DNA of 64,000 bases from Erodium maritimum (Eukaryota > Streptophyta > Magnoliopsida > Geraniales > Geraniaceae), in assembly GCA_963921825.1 (NCBI GenBank), contig OY997596.1, positions 8,251,001 through 8,315,000 on the forward strand, given 5' to 3'. This document shows, piece by piece, positions 33,158 through 45,857 of this stretch. Numbering within the stretch: position 1 is the stretch's first letter; the number at the start of each line of letters is the position of its first letter. The position numbers and the translations under genes are program-made. The notes below the pieces were generated by a model. That model saw only the letters and a program-made list of their open reading frames with translations. It did not search any database and was not told the origin of the DNA.

Positions 33158-34600
33158 CTTGAAGCTACGATGTTTGGATCTTGTAGACTTAGGGACCTAT
33201 CAAATCAACAGATTTGGGTCCAATTGTATTCTGACCAATGAATCAGGGTGGTTTGTGTGGCAAGATTATGGTTTAAATGGACTTTAACACTTTATCTTCA
33301 TTACTACTTTTGCACCTTCTTTGTCTTCCTTATTATTATTTTTTGTACCTGATTCTTTGTCTTTAACACTACTTTTGCACCCGTTTCTCTACATCATACC
33401 TTCTCTACTTCGCTTTTCCATGCCATTGACGTTTTTGCCATGACAATTTCCCATGGAACGTCGTCATTGTGTATCCACCAAAGTTGTGCCATCATCGTTT
33501 CCCTATTAGCCTTACCTCACCATTGTCTCTTTTCCACCTCTTGTGTGTATGTCGTTTGAATCTCCTTCAACGACCAACAATAATTATCTCCACGACTCTT
33601 CCTCGGTGTTATGGTTGTTTTGAACTCGCCATACGATGGCCAGTTTGATCCGGAAATTTAAATCATGTCGATGGTCTTGTATTCATCGCTGAGCGTCAAC
33701 CCGTCGAGAATGCAATGAATGTATTGAAAATGGAGTCTGCCCGAGGAGACCGCATCGGTGTGTGTGTTGCTTAGACACGCGGAGCAAGTCGTAACCAATT
33801 TGACGATGCATTTTGGGATGCTTAGTCCCTCATGACTGAACGATCCTTCGAGAACTGCAACTATCATCGGATCGTCGTCAACCGAAAGGTGAAGAGCTTG
33901 AATGAGTGCTCGAGCAGATTAAGCGATTTTTCCAACCCGATTGGTCCGATGCGCATGTGATGGACATTGTTGAGGAGGTGTATGTTGACATATACATACA
34001 TGAGTTCGTCTGGCAGCATTGGTAGATTCTTGTGCGGGACCATCCAAATTGGATGATGTTATAGTCTTATAGACACTATCATAATCAAAGATCGCAAGTG
34101 AGACGCCAAAGTGTACGAAAAAATAAAGTTGGCATTGCGCAATACAAGATGGCCAAACCTATGGCAATAGAAGATCGCGGACCCAGAGATGGCGGAAGAG
34201 CTGAAATTGTGGTTGGAGTTGTTGACACAATAGTTATCACGAGCAATAGTCGAAGGTCGCCATCGCACAATACAAGAAGGTCAACCTTTGACAATAAAGA
34301 TGGTGGAGCTAGGGATGATGGAGGCAGTAAGTTTTGGAGGTGTAATGTTTTTCCATAATAAAAAAAAAGACGTGTGACGTTGGTTCCCTGATGACATTGC
34401 TACAAAACACAGCTAGTTTTGTTATGTGGTCGTCTCTACATGGTCCCGTGATAGGACTTGTTGTATTCCTTTAGTAATGGTATTAGCGAATTCATGTTAC
34501 TTACCATCTTTAATTATGAAATACTAAGAAAAGAAAAGTAGATGGTGGTTCCCTATTCATACGGTGAGTGATACATGAGATCCAATGAACTTTCCCCGTG
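33158..34600. other. No gene recognised
   Basis: Mixed-composition sequence with only short random-looking frames. 34098-34358 has an open, basic, Arg/Ser-rich frame without known motifs. Possibly old repeat sequence. Confidence 0.35.
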
Positions 34601-36960
34601 TCGACTTAAACTGTCATGATTGTTCTGAGCAGCCGTTCAAGCAATAAATTAGGGAAAAGATGAGGCTGGAGAACAAGTAGAGCCTGTTCTGTAGCGGGTT
34701 GTGGCTCCTCAAGGACACCCCGTGGTCCCTTAGGGTTGTCACAATGACCAACGAGACTACTTCGCAAGCCTCGCTTATATCCTAATGGGACCAAACACTC
34801 TCTTTGAGTTAGTGTATCACCTATATCCGTTTTGGACCTAGCCATGACTTTCTAGATCCATAGGGGAGCTGTGATAATGGGTCCTTCCCGTTTGATTGGC
34901 ATGATGGCTTGATTTCTACTGTCCTGGTCTCGGAACAAGCCGTGACGAGGAATGTAGCTTCCTCCCTTTTTACTGAAGTCATTTCAATGTTTCCCTACAT
35001 ATTGTGTGTCCACCATGACTCGTATCCTACATATCATTGGGCGGTCTCGTGGTATTTCCTGATTACCCCAATTGTGCTGTGGCCCTTCTTGAACCTCTTC
35101 CACCATTATCTCTTGACTGTGGAACGATATCCATGGTTTTTTTTTTGGAGGATGGGGATTCCGGATTCGGGTGGGATATGTAGGTGGTACCCGATCCTCT
35201 TCCCAGTGTCGGGTTCCCAAGGGTTGGTGAGGGCACGCTTGGTGACAAGGTCCCCACTACTAGGAGCTACGTTCTAAAAATCCCGACAAGGCCTCGCTTA
35301 GACAACATTTTCTTGTTGGGTAACCTGATTAATTCAATTAATCCTCATTGAGTCCCTGATTATTCCCCAAAAGTCTCTAGCCACCCTACTAGTGCCTAAC
35401 AATTTTTAGACCTTGGACACGAGTACCCTATTTTAGTGGTGTGGTCCAACTAGGACAATATGAAGGTGGCATCCATTGGAAGTGATGTGTCAGGTCTCCT
35501 AGGGCGATGGGATGCATCGACGATGGATCCCTTCCATTGGGTCTACTGGGGTAGTGGTTGGACCGGTGTCCTCGCATTGGGCTAAGGAAACTACTAGATA
35601 ACATGCCAGAAGTCGTCCCTATCTTGAGGATGCAACAATAATGATGTGATTCGGCCAGGACTGATGAGGTAGTGGATGAGTCGGTTCATCGTTGGCGAAG
35701 CATCCCACCGCACTAGGATCGTCCCAGTGGGATCCCACTAGTACTCGTGATCGGGTTCTTCTCCAGCACAACGTCGCTTGGTCGAGGTGAATAGACAAAG
35801 AGACGTCATAGGCAGGGAGTTCCACATCAACGACTGAGGTCTAGGCATGGAAGAGATCTGACAGCGTGAGGTGAAGTCATGCTTATTGCTCACATAGGTG
35901 ATCCTTAGTCTCAGACGCACCATATGTGTCACTAAAGGGCGAGCAGGTGAGGCGGTGTTGCTGGACGACCCCTCCTGGACCACAACCTCTTCATTTTCTG
36001 AGGCGATGGTGCTTAACGTCACCCGCCTCCGTATGATATGCTCATTCGGAACGTGTAGTGCCCTCTGACTCCAAGGCCTGATCATCTCCTACTGGACGCT
36101 TACGACCCTACAAGAAAGAGGAAGTAGCTAGTTCCCCGGGAACACCCGGTTGCTCCTCTAGGCCCGACCCATAACCAAATAGGTCTTCAAGATCTAGTCC
36201 ATAATCAACTTAAGGCCCAAAAGAAAATGGGCTTCTAGACTCACTCGGTTTGCATGTAGTCGCGCCTTCATGAATCGACATGCGTGATGTTGAGCCTCCA
36301 TAAGCCAACTCGTCCTTTATTAGGCCTCTACTCCCCGGCCCGTAAGTAGTTTGAAGCTCCATATGAGGGTCAAAAACCCTAGTGGTGGTTGAGGGGATCT
36401 GGCGTCACCAAAGATCAAACCCATCACCACTCTGCGTTGTTCTCCATCCCGACGTTCAAACTGTAGATCCATCCTATCAGCTGGTGCTCCCGCCCAGGTC
36501 ATCGCCGTCGGTCCCAATCATGAAACACTAACATCTCCTCTATATCATCGAGCTCATCCCTAACGACGGGATGAGCAACCCCTCCTCCGATAAACAATCC
36601 GACCTTGTCGCCCCGTTCCTTTCCGCCCCACACGAACTGATCAGAGTCGAGTACTTCGCGTCGGGGTCTGGAAAAACAGTCCCTTTCCTTGCCCCATCGG
36701 GCCATCGAACCGGTGTCCCCTTCCTCCTGTTGATGCTGTTGTCGGAGAGGTAACCGTCGTCGCCCAAGCCCACCTTCGTCGCTATTGAAATACCGAAAGG
36801 ACCTATCACCGATAAGGAAAGGAAGGACTCACCTAACGATTCAAAAAGAATGTTGTCGGCCTCGTCAATATTAGGACTAGATGTTACCATCGCCATCGAA
36901 CCGATGGCTGAAACTTGTCATATCTACGAACTCTCTCCTAGGGTTTCAGAAAGAAGAGCT
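34600..36960 (-). pseudogene. Decayed LINE ORF1-like sequence
   Basis: Read right to left, the segment opens with text like a LINE ORF1 start (MAMVTSSPNIDEADNILF at 36896, after gaaaccctagg leader sequence). Later come fragments such as TIASENEEVVVQEG (near 36000) and, near the left, TLGNPTLGRGSGTTY with KKKTMDIVPQ (35100-35250), which resemble ORF1 tails. Frames are broken many times. No ORF2 or A tail was identified, so the left boundary is arbitrary. Assigned by resemblance to the clearer ORF1 copies at 42.4-47.9 kb. Confidence 0.4.
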
Positions 36961-37012
36961 TATCCCAACTCAGTATATGATACCTAATGGTTTTCAATAG
37001 GACAGTGGATTC

Positions 37013-38161
37013 TTTTTTTTGGAAACGGGTAATCGGAGACTTTCATTAATGCCAAATGGCAATCAAACAGGATGAGGCGTGACCGCCTCGGGTTCCAGAT
37101 ATTTGTCTAGGCCGACCGTAGCAAGCCCGATGCTCATAGACCCATAATATTATCCCACTTGAAATCGTGGGCACTAACTCAAGACAACTCCTTACCAGCG
37201 TCTCAAAACATCGATACATTAAATGAAAAAGCCTAAACGACCTAGCTAGCCAAAAATTTATTCGACTTAAAATAGGATAATAATCAGAAAGTAATGCCTT
37301 TGGTGCAAATTTCCCGAGACTCCCCGACAGTAGTACCCCCGGGTCTGTGGATATAGGTCCCAAAGTGACCATTCCACCCCCGCCGGGTCCTATCATTCGT
37401 TCTGCGGAGGGTCAAGTCCCTCCAACTGCGTTCCAGCTGCTCCTGCACGGACCTCTATCCCCGATGCTTGACCCTTCGCCGGTCCCAGCGGGATCCACGG
37501 TTCTCCATCCAGAGGTGACGCCAGCGGTGACACCATACGTTTGAGGGCCCTACCGGGATTCCCTTTTTCAACAAGAATCCAGAGCATCGGCAGCAGCGAC
37601 ACAGGGGATCCCAGGACATCCACCCCCGCCCCCAGTTGGGCTCCAATCGTGCCCGACCCTGTCTGTCCGCCGACTTCGTCGCCATCCGGATTTGGAGGGG
37701 AGATTGGCCGATCTCCAACTCGGTAAGGCTCGATCATATGCCAACCCGGCATTAAATGGGTACTCCATGGTGGCCCTCGTAGAAGGTCAGGCCGAGGGCG
37801 GTGCAGCCGGATGGGGCAGTCATCCGATGATGAGGAGATGAGGACGTCGGGGTGAAAGCTCGATGCGATCAGTTGGGTAACGTTGGAGCGAATCTGGTTA
37901 CCTGGATCCATGGCTGCGTGACGGCGAGGGGGGAGACAGTGGTCGGCGATATCTGACGGCGGCGGCGACGAACGTAGTGGCGAACTCGGGGAAGAGAAGG
38001 CTGCGTGGCTGGCGATGGCGATGTCGTGGAGAGAGGAGGGCTGTGTGAGTGGTGGTGATGGCGAGAGAGGTAGAGGACGAACGGAGAAGGTGATGGTTGA
38101 CGGCGGCGGCGACGACCCTTTTAGGGTATGAGAGAACCTCTTTGAGGTTGTGTGGAGAGCT
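37013..38161 (-). mobile_element. Short ORF2-less retroposon with a 15-bp target duplication
   Basis: The minus-strand element has an A8 tail (T-run at 37013-37020) and is flanked by the exact repeat taggacagtggattc (36998-37012 and 38162-38176). It was therefore inserted by LINE machinery. Inside, a 172-residue frame (37911-37393, starting MDPGNQIRSNV) of unknown function is followed by a 3' region ending in ttaatgaaagtctccgatta, typical of plant LINE tails. There is no endonuclease or reverse transcriptase. It may be an internally deleted LINE or a retroposed transcript. Confidence 0.8.
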
Positions 38162-38176
38162 TAGGACAGTGGATTC

Positions 38177-39636
38177 CAATGACCTTTAAATTTTGGTAAT
38201 AATATATTTAATAAATAATCTCTTGATTATAAAATCTAAAAGACCATTCATGTGTATTAGAAATATGTCATCTATTAAAACGTGTTGTTTAGAAATGAAA
38301 TATATATTTCCTAAAAGAAATAAAAATTATATAGGAAATGATATACTCAGTGTAAATCTTAAGAGTCAACTAGAAAGGAGTAGATGAGTTAAGCAATATA
38401 TAAAAGGAACCGGCACGAAACGGTCCGATTGAATGTATTCAACGGTAACATCGCGGAAGAAGTCAAGAGAAGGTACCACTAACTTACAATGGGACGGACA
38501 CCTGTTATTGCAATTGTAAGGAACAGATGAGATCGAATAATAATAATAATAAGACACTAAATGAGTTGAAGAAGAGACTGAGTAAAGGCAGGCCTCTCTA
38601 TTATTCGCCTTCAATTCAACGCTGCTTACTATTTTTATAAACATCAACAACCAAATATGAATTACGTTTGACCTCATTTCTTTCTTTCCACTTCTTTTTT
38701 GCTTTCCACTACCACCCACTCTTTTTTTCTCCATATATATCCTCACTCTTCCTTAAAAATTGATCGGTCTATTTTAGATTTATAAAAACAGATTCTTTTT
38801 GGAACCGACAATAAAGAAATTCTATTAGTCATGCCGATCAACAATTACACAAGATAAGTTCTAGATTATGTCCAGAACTCTCGTAAACGACCTAGTATTT
38901 TTGGATTGGTGGAACTAATCTAATTTCCATCTTAGTCAACAAAAATTAATTCCACCGTCCTATCAACAAAACAAACAAAGTTCTAAACAGAAATTCAAAA
39001 CAAAGACAAATAGAAGAAACTAAAGAGCCTACGATCCCACTTTCCATTTAAGCTTGAGGTGCTTCGCACGAAGGGGATCGATCAACATGTTGTCTTGAAT
39101 CGTCAGGGTAATCCGACCTAGGGTGTCGTGGAGCGGGACACCATCTTACCATCTCACCCCCAGATCTCAAATCCACTGTTGCCATCTGAAGACCGCCGTG
39201 TAAAAGAGGACGATGAAGGAGGAAGACGAGGCTCATACTTGACATACACTGCCACACTGGGGAGGTGGCACCCAAAACCCAATCTTCAACGGATGTCCAA
39301 AGCTCGAACTATGAGGCGGGCGACTTTGACGGCATCGAAAATTAAAGGAACACTTATGAAAAGGATTGACCGGTCTCTGAGACTCCAATAACGAAATAAA
39401 TGATAATTCAATTTTATTTATAAAAAGAGAGAAATTACCCAACTTAACAAGGGTTGAATGTTTACTTTGAATAAGAGAAACAAGACAAAAACGAAGGAGC
39501 AAGGATTGAATGTGCTGTTTTGAATTCAACTAGAGAAACAGAGAATTTCATAGTGTGTCACTGTTAAGCATTAATTGAATTCTTGCACATAAAATGCAAA
39601 ATTCACTTGTTTTTATTTTAAGAAAATGGATCAAAA
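38177..39636. other. No gene recognised
   Basis: An open frame of 126 codons on the minus strand (38746-38366) has a Tyr run caused by an AAT-type microsatellite (38537-38552) and no family resemblance. 39050-39390 has moderately GC-rich broken frames of unknown origin. The 3' part must contain distal promoter sequence of the PP2C gene. Confidence 0.35.
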
Positions 39637-39758
39637 GTCAAAAGGGCTATGTGGAACTTAACAGAGTCAAAGGCGAGTTGAAAAAATCACGCTGTGTTAA
39701 CACGGTGGACCAAAGGCAGCCCCAAAACACTGACCATTTCTCCTTTCCTATATATAAA
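39637..39758 (+). promoter_or_regulatory. PP2C promoter: two W boxes and a TATA box
   Basis: Two W-box cores (AGTCAA, complement of TTGACT) lie with their GTCAA at 39637-39641 and 39666-39670. TATATATAAA is at 39749-39758, about 180 bases before the start codon. W boxes are bound by WRKY factors and would suit the stress-induced expression known for clade B AP2C genes. Confidence 0.55.
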
Positions 39759-39937
39759 CCCAACCCTCTCTTTCTTCCGACCAAACACACAGATTCAGAG
39801 GAATAATTCGAACGTTGGAGACCGTTTCTTCGTTGAAAGCATCAACAACCGTCCAGACCAGACCAGACCACAACGGATCAATCGAAATCGGAGATAAAAC
39901 CCGAATCGAATCAAGCAAATTCAGAGTATCATCAGCC

Positions 39938-41265
39938 ATGTCTTGCTCCGTCGCAGTTTCGAGCTCTCCGGTGTTCTCTCCGTCGAGAGTGATCCAATCT
40001 TCTCTCTTCTCCCCTTCCTCCAAATCTCCGTGCTCGCCTTTCCGCCTCAGGGCTCTGAAGCCCCCGACCGGTCTCTCGTCTTCCTCGTCGCCGGCGCCTT
40101 CTTCTCCGGCGACTGTTCTGAAGAGGAAGAGGCCCGGGAAGCTCGATATTCCGATTTCTTCTCTTTGCTTTGGGGTTCCGGCGACGCCGTCCGCCGCCAG
40201 GGACGTGGTGGAGGTCGACGGAGATGGGTATTCGGTTTATTGCAAAAAGGGCAGGAGAGAATTTATGGAGGATCGTTACTCCGCTGTAAATCATCTTCAT
40301 GGAGATCAAAAACAGGTACTTTCATTTTTAAAAATCCCACCTTTTTTTTGACGAATATAAAAATCCCACCTTTATCAGTTACTTCATGTGCTTTTTTCGA
40401 TTTGGGTGATGAAATCATGTTTTGGAACATAGAATTGATGGATGTGTTGCTGTGATGGATTGGAGATTGATATGGTGTTACCTGAAATGTGCAGGCTTTG
40501 TTTGGTGTTTTTGATGGGCATGGTGGTGCTAAAGCTGCAGAGTTTGCAGCTGAAAACTTGAACAAGAACATATTAGATGAAGTGGAGACAAGGGATGGTT
40601 CTCTAGAGGAGGCGATCAAGCAAGGTTACTTGAACACTGATTCAGATTTGTTAAAGAAGAGTATCCGTGGCGGATCATGCTGTGTCACTGCTCTGATCAG
40701 GAAAGGAGATCTCGTTGTCTCGAATGCAGGCGATTGTCGTGCTGTTGTGAGCCTAGATGGTGTTGCCGAGGCTCTTACATCTGATCACAGAGCTTCGAGG
40801 GAAGATGAAAAGGCCCGAATCGAGAGCCTGGTAAGCAAGCTTCAAAGTCATTGATTGTACAACCTTGTTATCTGTTGTCTGAAAAGGGGACTAAATGTTT
40901 TGTTGTAAATTGTTTTGCAGGGTGGTTATGTTGATTTGTGCCATGGTGTTTGGAGAGTTAACGGTTCTCTGGCGGTGTCTCGAGGGATTGGAGACGGGCA
41001 TCTGAAGCAATGGGTTATAGCTGAGCCGGAAACAAAGGTCATCAAAATCGAACATGAGCACGAGTTCTTGATCTTAGCTTCTGATGGGTTGTGGGATAAG
41101 GTCAGTAACCAGGAAGCAGTGGACATTGCTCATCCTCTCTGTGTAGACATCGAAAACAAATCCGGGCCTTTGACCGCTTGTAAGAAGCTTGTAGAGCTTG
41201 CTGTGTCGAGAGGATCATCGGATGACACAAGTGTTATGCTAATCCAATTGGGCCACTACTTGTGA
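39938..41265 (+). CDS. Clade B protein phosphatase 2C with MAPK-docking motif (AP2C-like), 3 exons
   Basis: Exons 39938-40315, 40495-40830 and 40921-41265 join in frame to 352 residues. After a Ser/Pro-rich N-terminus that could act as a plastid-type or disordered leader, KRKRPGKLDI (62-71) fits the kinase interaction motif by which AP2C phosphatases bind MAP kinases. The PP2C domain starts at about 98. Metal-binding residues are visible in FMEDRY (111-112), FGVFDGHGG (aspartate 133), ASDGLWD (aspartate 293) and SSDDTSV (near 340). Further motifs are GSCCVTALI, NAGDCRAV and GSLAVSRGIGD. Relatives AP2C1 and AP2C2 dephosphorylate MPK4/MPK6 and restrain wound, pathogen and stomatal-lineage signalling. 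I cannot name the exact orthologue. No missing catalytic residue seen. Confidence 0.95.
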
Positions 41266-42403
41266 GGACTTGTGATAACTTATGCAATCAGTTCAGAGAT
41301 AACTCGACTAACCCGAGGTTCAAATGGCGGCAATTAACAGAGGAACACAAGTTTTGTAACTGATTTTTAGATGATCAAGTGATTAGAACACAATAAGGTA
41401 TTCATTGACCTGTTTATTCTTAGAGATTTGATACATTGATCTGTAAATTTGATAGTAATAAGATGAAGAATTCAGAACAATTTGAGTCCTCAGCATCTGT
41501 TGGATGATTTTACTAGAAAGCTAACTTTAAGGTACGGGGTTTCTACAAGTTTGTGCCTCATTGTTATGGTATGAAGAGGTTCCTATAGGTTTGTGGGTCT
41601 GGTATTTGAGTTTAGGAGGTTACTATTGTTTTTTTTATCAGCAAAACAAATTTAAATTACTAGTTCTTTGAAATAAAGACCGCAGGGTGGAACTGAAACA
41701 ACTTAAGAGCATTCCTTATAGGAATCTCGAACACCAGAGCCCCACAACAGGGGATGAAAACAGATTACAACTCAAGAAACCATCACAAACCCGAGCTAAA
41801 CAACCCAACAACCTGAGGTTACAATTGTTGTTTTCTATTTCCTACAAGGTTAGTTATCAAAGAAGCACATGCTGTGTTTCAAGGGTCATCGTTCTGCAAA
41901 GTGGTGTGTTTGTGTTATGTTTGTGACAGATACATTTATGTCCTGTTACGAGGACATGCATGTTGTTTTAGATCAAATGCTAGCTATACTGTCTGGAATA
42001 ACAGACTGTTGTGGATGAAGATGAACACCCGGTTTCGATATTCATTTATGTCCATCCAAGTTTTGACATAGATTTACTTCCCACATATACATAGATGATT
42101 TATCAGCTCTACTCTTGAAATCTCATCTTCATTAGATGAAGTCTTTACGAACTAATTACCTGCTACTACTCGTTTGTCATTCCTGTCTTATGCACGGGAT
42201 ATCACATCATAACCCATACTATGAACCCTTTGATACATTTATTTCTCAACCAGAATATTTGGAGTGATCAGCATTCTAGATTGTTTCAATTTATTTCTAA
42301 CCAAAGAGTGTTCACATATGAATTATTTAGTCTTTTTGAAATAAACAATTCATTTTTAAAAAGTCATCTGTACATAGAATAGAACAGGAGTTCTGTTAAA
42401 AAA
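41266..42403. other. Downstream region of the PP2C gene
   Basis: It contains the PP2C 3' UTR, with AT-rich sequence and no convincing gene or element. Confidence 0.45.
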
Positions 42404-42414
42404 AATTAACTATT

Positions 42415-44202
42415 TGTTTTGAACGAAAATTATCAATTTTATTAAACTTAGAAGAGAGTCAGCATAAAGAGAGGGTCCCCGAGAGGTCTTTTTTTCACAA
42501 ACCCTATGATAAATTGTTGGCGCCATGCTCGGATTTAAAGAAAACAGTAAGAAAACTATAAAGTTGATACTGTCGAAAACCGCTCAAGATAATGCCTAAA
42601 CGCTGCTTGATCTTATAGGGGTACTCTTCTCGTTGTGAGAAATGCAATCGAACCTGAACTCAACAATATCAAGAGGAGGACATGCTTTAGTCAGGAACCC
42701 TTCTTGGGTATAGCTCTTGAAAATCGGGTTGTCTATCATTCCTTCTGGCGAGGCGGCTTACCAGCCATCGCCTGATCTTCACGGGGTTCTCTAGTTGACC
42801 CCATTTTCATCCTTGGCGCCCTAGGTAAGGAAGCCTCTAGGTCGATAACCGACCCACTTGATGAGGGCTGGCCGATCTCCCCGGCCAGCTTGGATCTCCA
42901 ACCCTGTCCACTGTACCTCATGGGTTAGGTACAATGTTTGGAGTTACAATTGGCCCCCTTGCTCAAGGTAAGGGGTCCTTAGGAACCGTGTTCAAGGTCA
43001 AAGTCGCAAACCCTGGTGGGATGACCAGAGACTCCTTGATCTCCTAATATGTAGTATAGTTCTTGCCCTGGTGGTCTGACTCTAACTCCAACAACGAGGC
43101 ATCAAAGCAAGGGATTCCAAGAGTCTCCAAATCTTAATACTGGACCCCATGGCCAATCCTCCCAAAGTTGAAATAGAAATTGGGCATCTTAGTATAGGTC
43201 AGGGTGACCCGGATCAGATTCGAGAATTCTTGGAACTGTAAGAGGAGAGATCGATACAGAGGACGCTCTAGAGGGTGCCATAATCGTACCTTAACCGCCC
43301 CTCCCCCACACAGACCCCACTGGTCTCAAGGGACGTCCACACAAACTCCCAGAGAACCCCCAATGGTCTCCCTAGTTTTTTTGTCCGTACCAATGATGGT
43401 AAGCCTTTGGCATGGACCCAAAGCTAGAGACGGTCCAAACTAGGAGGATCTCGAGCCATTGGTTTGATGTCCTCAAGCAGTAACGGATGTCCATCGAAGC
43501 ACCAGGGCTCGTTCCCACGGATCCATTTTCGAGCCTCATGAGACTCGAGTAGAAGGCGACACGCCCGGTTCAACATCCTTGACGACAAGCTCGCCGCCGA
43601 GCGATCCCATGCCTTGGTAATGATCCTAAGCATGACGTCCTTCCGGGGAGGCCGTGGGGTTAGCAGTTTCCCAAGCATGCCAAAACTTTGGCCAACCAAT
43701 ATAACTGAGTCAACCAGATTGAATGGAACTAGCACCTCCATGTTGTCCTCCTCCTCGAGAGAGCAGATGGAAAGGCTCTCCTGCAAGCTAGCTATGGGTG
43801 AACTCACCAAGCGCGGTGGCACCGGGACAAACGTGGCCGATGAGTCAATAGGGATCGGAGAAGCATCCCTTGAACGGACAACCATGCCCTTGCCTGATGG
43901 TACTCGAAGCCCCAAAGTTGTTACGAGGGAGGGGACCGAGATCGGAACATACAGTGATGTCCATTCCCCACCCCATTGAGACTAAAGACCGTCTCGGGAG
44001 AAACGAATTAGGATCTGTCTTAGGGTTACTTAAAAAATAAGTCAGGGCTAGGGTTTTTAGTGGTGCAAACGACGATGAGACAATAACGGAGTCTAATAGT
44101 ACCGTGGTTGCAGTGAGAGTAAACATCGTAGGGTCTAGGGTTTCTTCGAAAGAAACACACGAGAGAAGAGAGTTGATTTTTTTCCGTAATAGTAGATTAA
44201 AC
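42415..44202 (-). mobile_element. LINE derivative with ORF1 but no ORF2, 11-bp target duplication
   Basis: The minus-strand element is bounded by the exact repeat aattaactatt (42404-42414 and 44203-44213). Its 3' end (taataaaattgataattttc then gttcaaaaca) resembles plant LINE termini. From the 5' side it has a leader with gaaaccctag, ORF1 with a DUF4283 domain, a remnant of the ORF1 zinc knuckle (about 43180, MPNFYFNFGRIGHG, with the cysteines replaced) and an ORF1-tail-like stretch (42736-42921). Endonuclease and reverse transcriptase are absent: 1.8 kb instead of the usual 5-7 kb. Confidence 0.78.
43424..43915 (-). pseudogene. LINE ORF1 fragment with DUF4283 domain
   Basis: The longest open piece of this ORF1 has 163 codons. 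LTPRPPRKDVMLRIITKAWD and ARKWIRGNEPWCFDGHPLLL followed by EDIKPMARDP are the conserved core of the plant DUF4283 RNA-binding-like domain of LINE ORF1 proteins. The frame is lost on both sides. Confidence 0.82.
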
Positions 44203-44213
44203 AATTAACTATT

Positions 44214-45299
44214 AGTTATGGAAGTAAACATAACATAAATTGATTATTTTATTCTCGGTCAAAAAGCACTAAAGGCTTTTGGAATTGGAAAGAAAAGAAA
44301 ATATCTGGGAAGAAGACAAAGTAGAAGATGAGAGAAACAAAGAAGTCAATATTTCTGAGAACCGACACATGCCACCGCATAAGTTGGACGACCGACCAAA
44401 AACCCCCATTCTCATCTGTTTCAACTTGTTCTTGCCCACTTCCTCTCTCGCTATCCATACAAATACAATCTAATCTACAAAAACATAATCTCCAAAGTTG
44501 TCTTCACCACACAAAAACCAAAAGACTCCAAGAGATGGAAGATTTAGGTTAGCAATGTCTGAATGTGAGTGTAAGTTATCACTTATCATCATCACGTAGA
44601 ATTAAGTTAACATGATCTGCACATGTACGAGACTCAAATCAAGTTTGACCCACGACACACGACATAGCACCTTCTCAACTCTATGTTGTTCTCTTCAACT
44701 TCATGTGTTCCATATTTTCTGGTCAATCTTATCCTCTCTTTTTTCACACCAAAACAACAAACCGCGTATCCCCTTTACATTGCTCATCTTACGTGCTTAT
44801 TCAATCCAATTTACATTTGGTTACATGATTAGGAGTGTACTTAATAGCTTCTATTCATTTACCCTTATGTTCTTTTTAAATTTTATGTAGATTATAGTGA
44901 GTCCAGCCACACCATGATTAAAACAGTAATAAATATTCATTCAACCATTTTTTTTAATTACTAATGTAATCAATATATTAAGAAAAATAAAATCCCGATG
45001 CAAATTGGAATAACCAAAAAGTGTTGAAACTAAAGATAAAAGAAAAATAAGTAACTAAAACATCTGAACATTGTGAGACTGGTGGGACTAAAATAGAAGT
45101 AAAAAAAATGCTCATTTGTCGAAATGTTTCACGGTGGGTGTCGGGAGAAGGTACTACGATAGCGGTCAAGGCGTTCTAAGTACTCCTTCGAGGATTCAGT
45201 ATGCACATTTCTCTTTTAATTGATAATGTAGGGCTCTAAGAACGCGAGAGTACTGAGTCCCGAGATAATAAAGAAATAACGTGCTGGTACCTTGTGGAA
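44214..45299. other. No gene recognised
   Basis: AT-rich sequence with short frames only. No terminal repeats, RNA genes or domains seen. Confidence 0.4.
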
Positions 45300-45730
45300 T
45301 CACTGTCACCATACGTCCAGTGAGGCGATAGTACGTAGACCCCTTACTGGACCACAAACTCCTCATTGGTAGAGGAGAGGGTACTTACTTCCCCTGCCGC
45401 TACACATTCCTTTTTCACGATTGGACCTTTTCTCTGCCGCCACGAGCCACCCACCCCAACTGGTGGCACCTCCGACCTCCCGGCCACCAGACATCCCTTG
45501 GTGTTCTGACCCGATGACTCTTTCTCCGGGAACGTCTCGGTCCTAACCTCCGACACCTGCTTCTCAATGGTGGCCACTTTGCTCGCCTTCAGGAAATAGC
45601 CATGTAGTTGTCGCCGCCATGCACAACCACTACCGACATTTGAACCACCGGGTGTAACAGCTGTCCCACCAAACTAGGGAAAATTTTCCCACTCGATACC
45701 CTCACATGTCGTCTCTCTCGGCCTTGCCCT
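45300..45730 (-). pseudogene. Probable LINE ORF1 tail fragment
   Basis: Minus-strand frames include EVSTLSSTNEEFVVQ, which resembles LSTIASENEEVVVQ in the 34.6-36.9 kb ORF1-like segment, plus a basic Gly/Arg stretch (GVGGSWRQRKGP) as in ORF1 tails. Heavily broken; the assignment rests on this local similarity alone. Confidence 0.35.
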
Positions 45731-45857
45731 CCTTGTCGAAGTTTGTCGCACTAGTCCTCGGCCCGTCCTCAATAAAGATCCATGCTGAACTACCTTGCCA
45801 CCATTCGTAGGAGAAGCCGATGGTGAGTAAACACGTGCTATAAAAACCATCCATAAT

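Noticed and set aside
38366-38746. 126-codon minus-strand frame
   Set aside because: It has a Tyr run from an AAT-type repeat, no motif, and no supporting splice or promoter signal.
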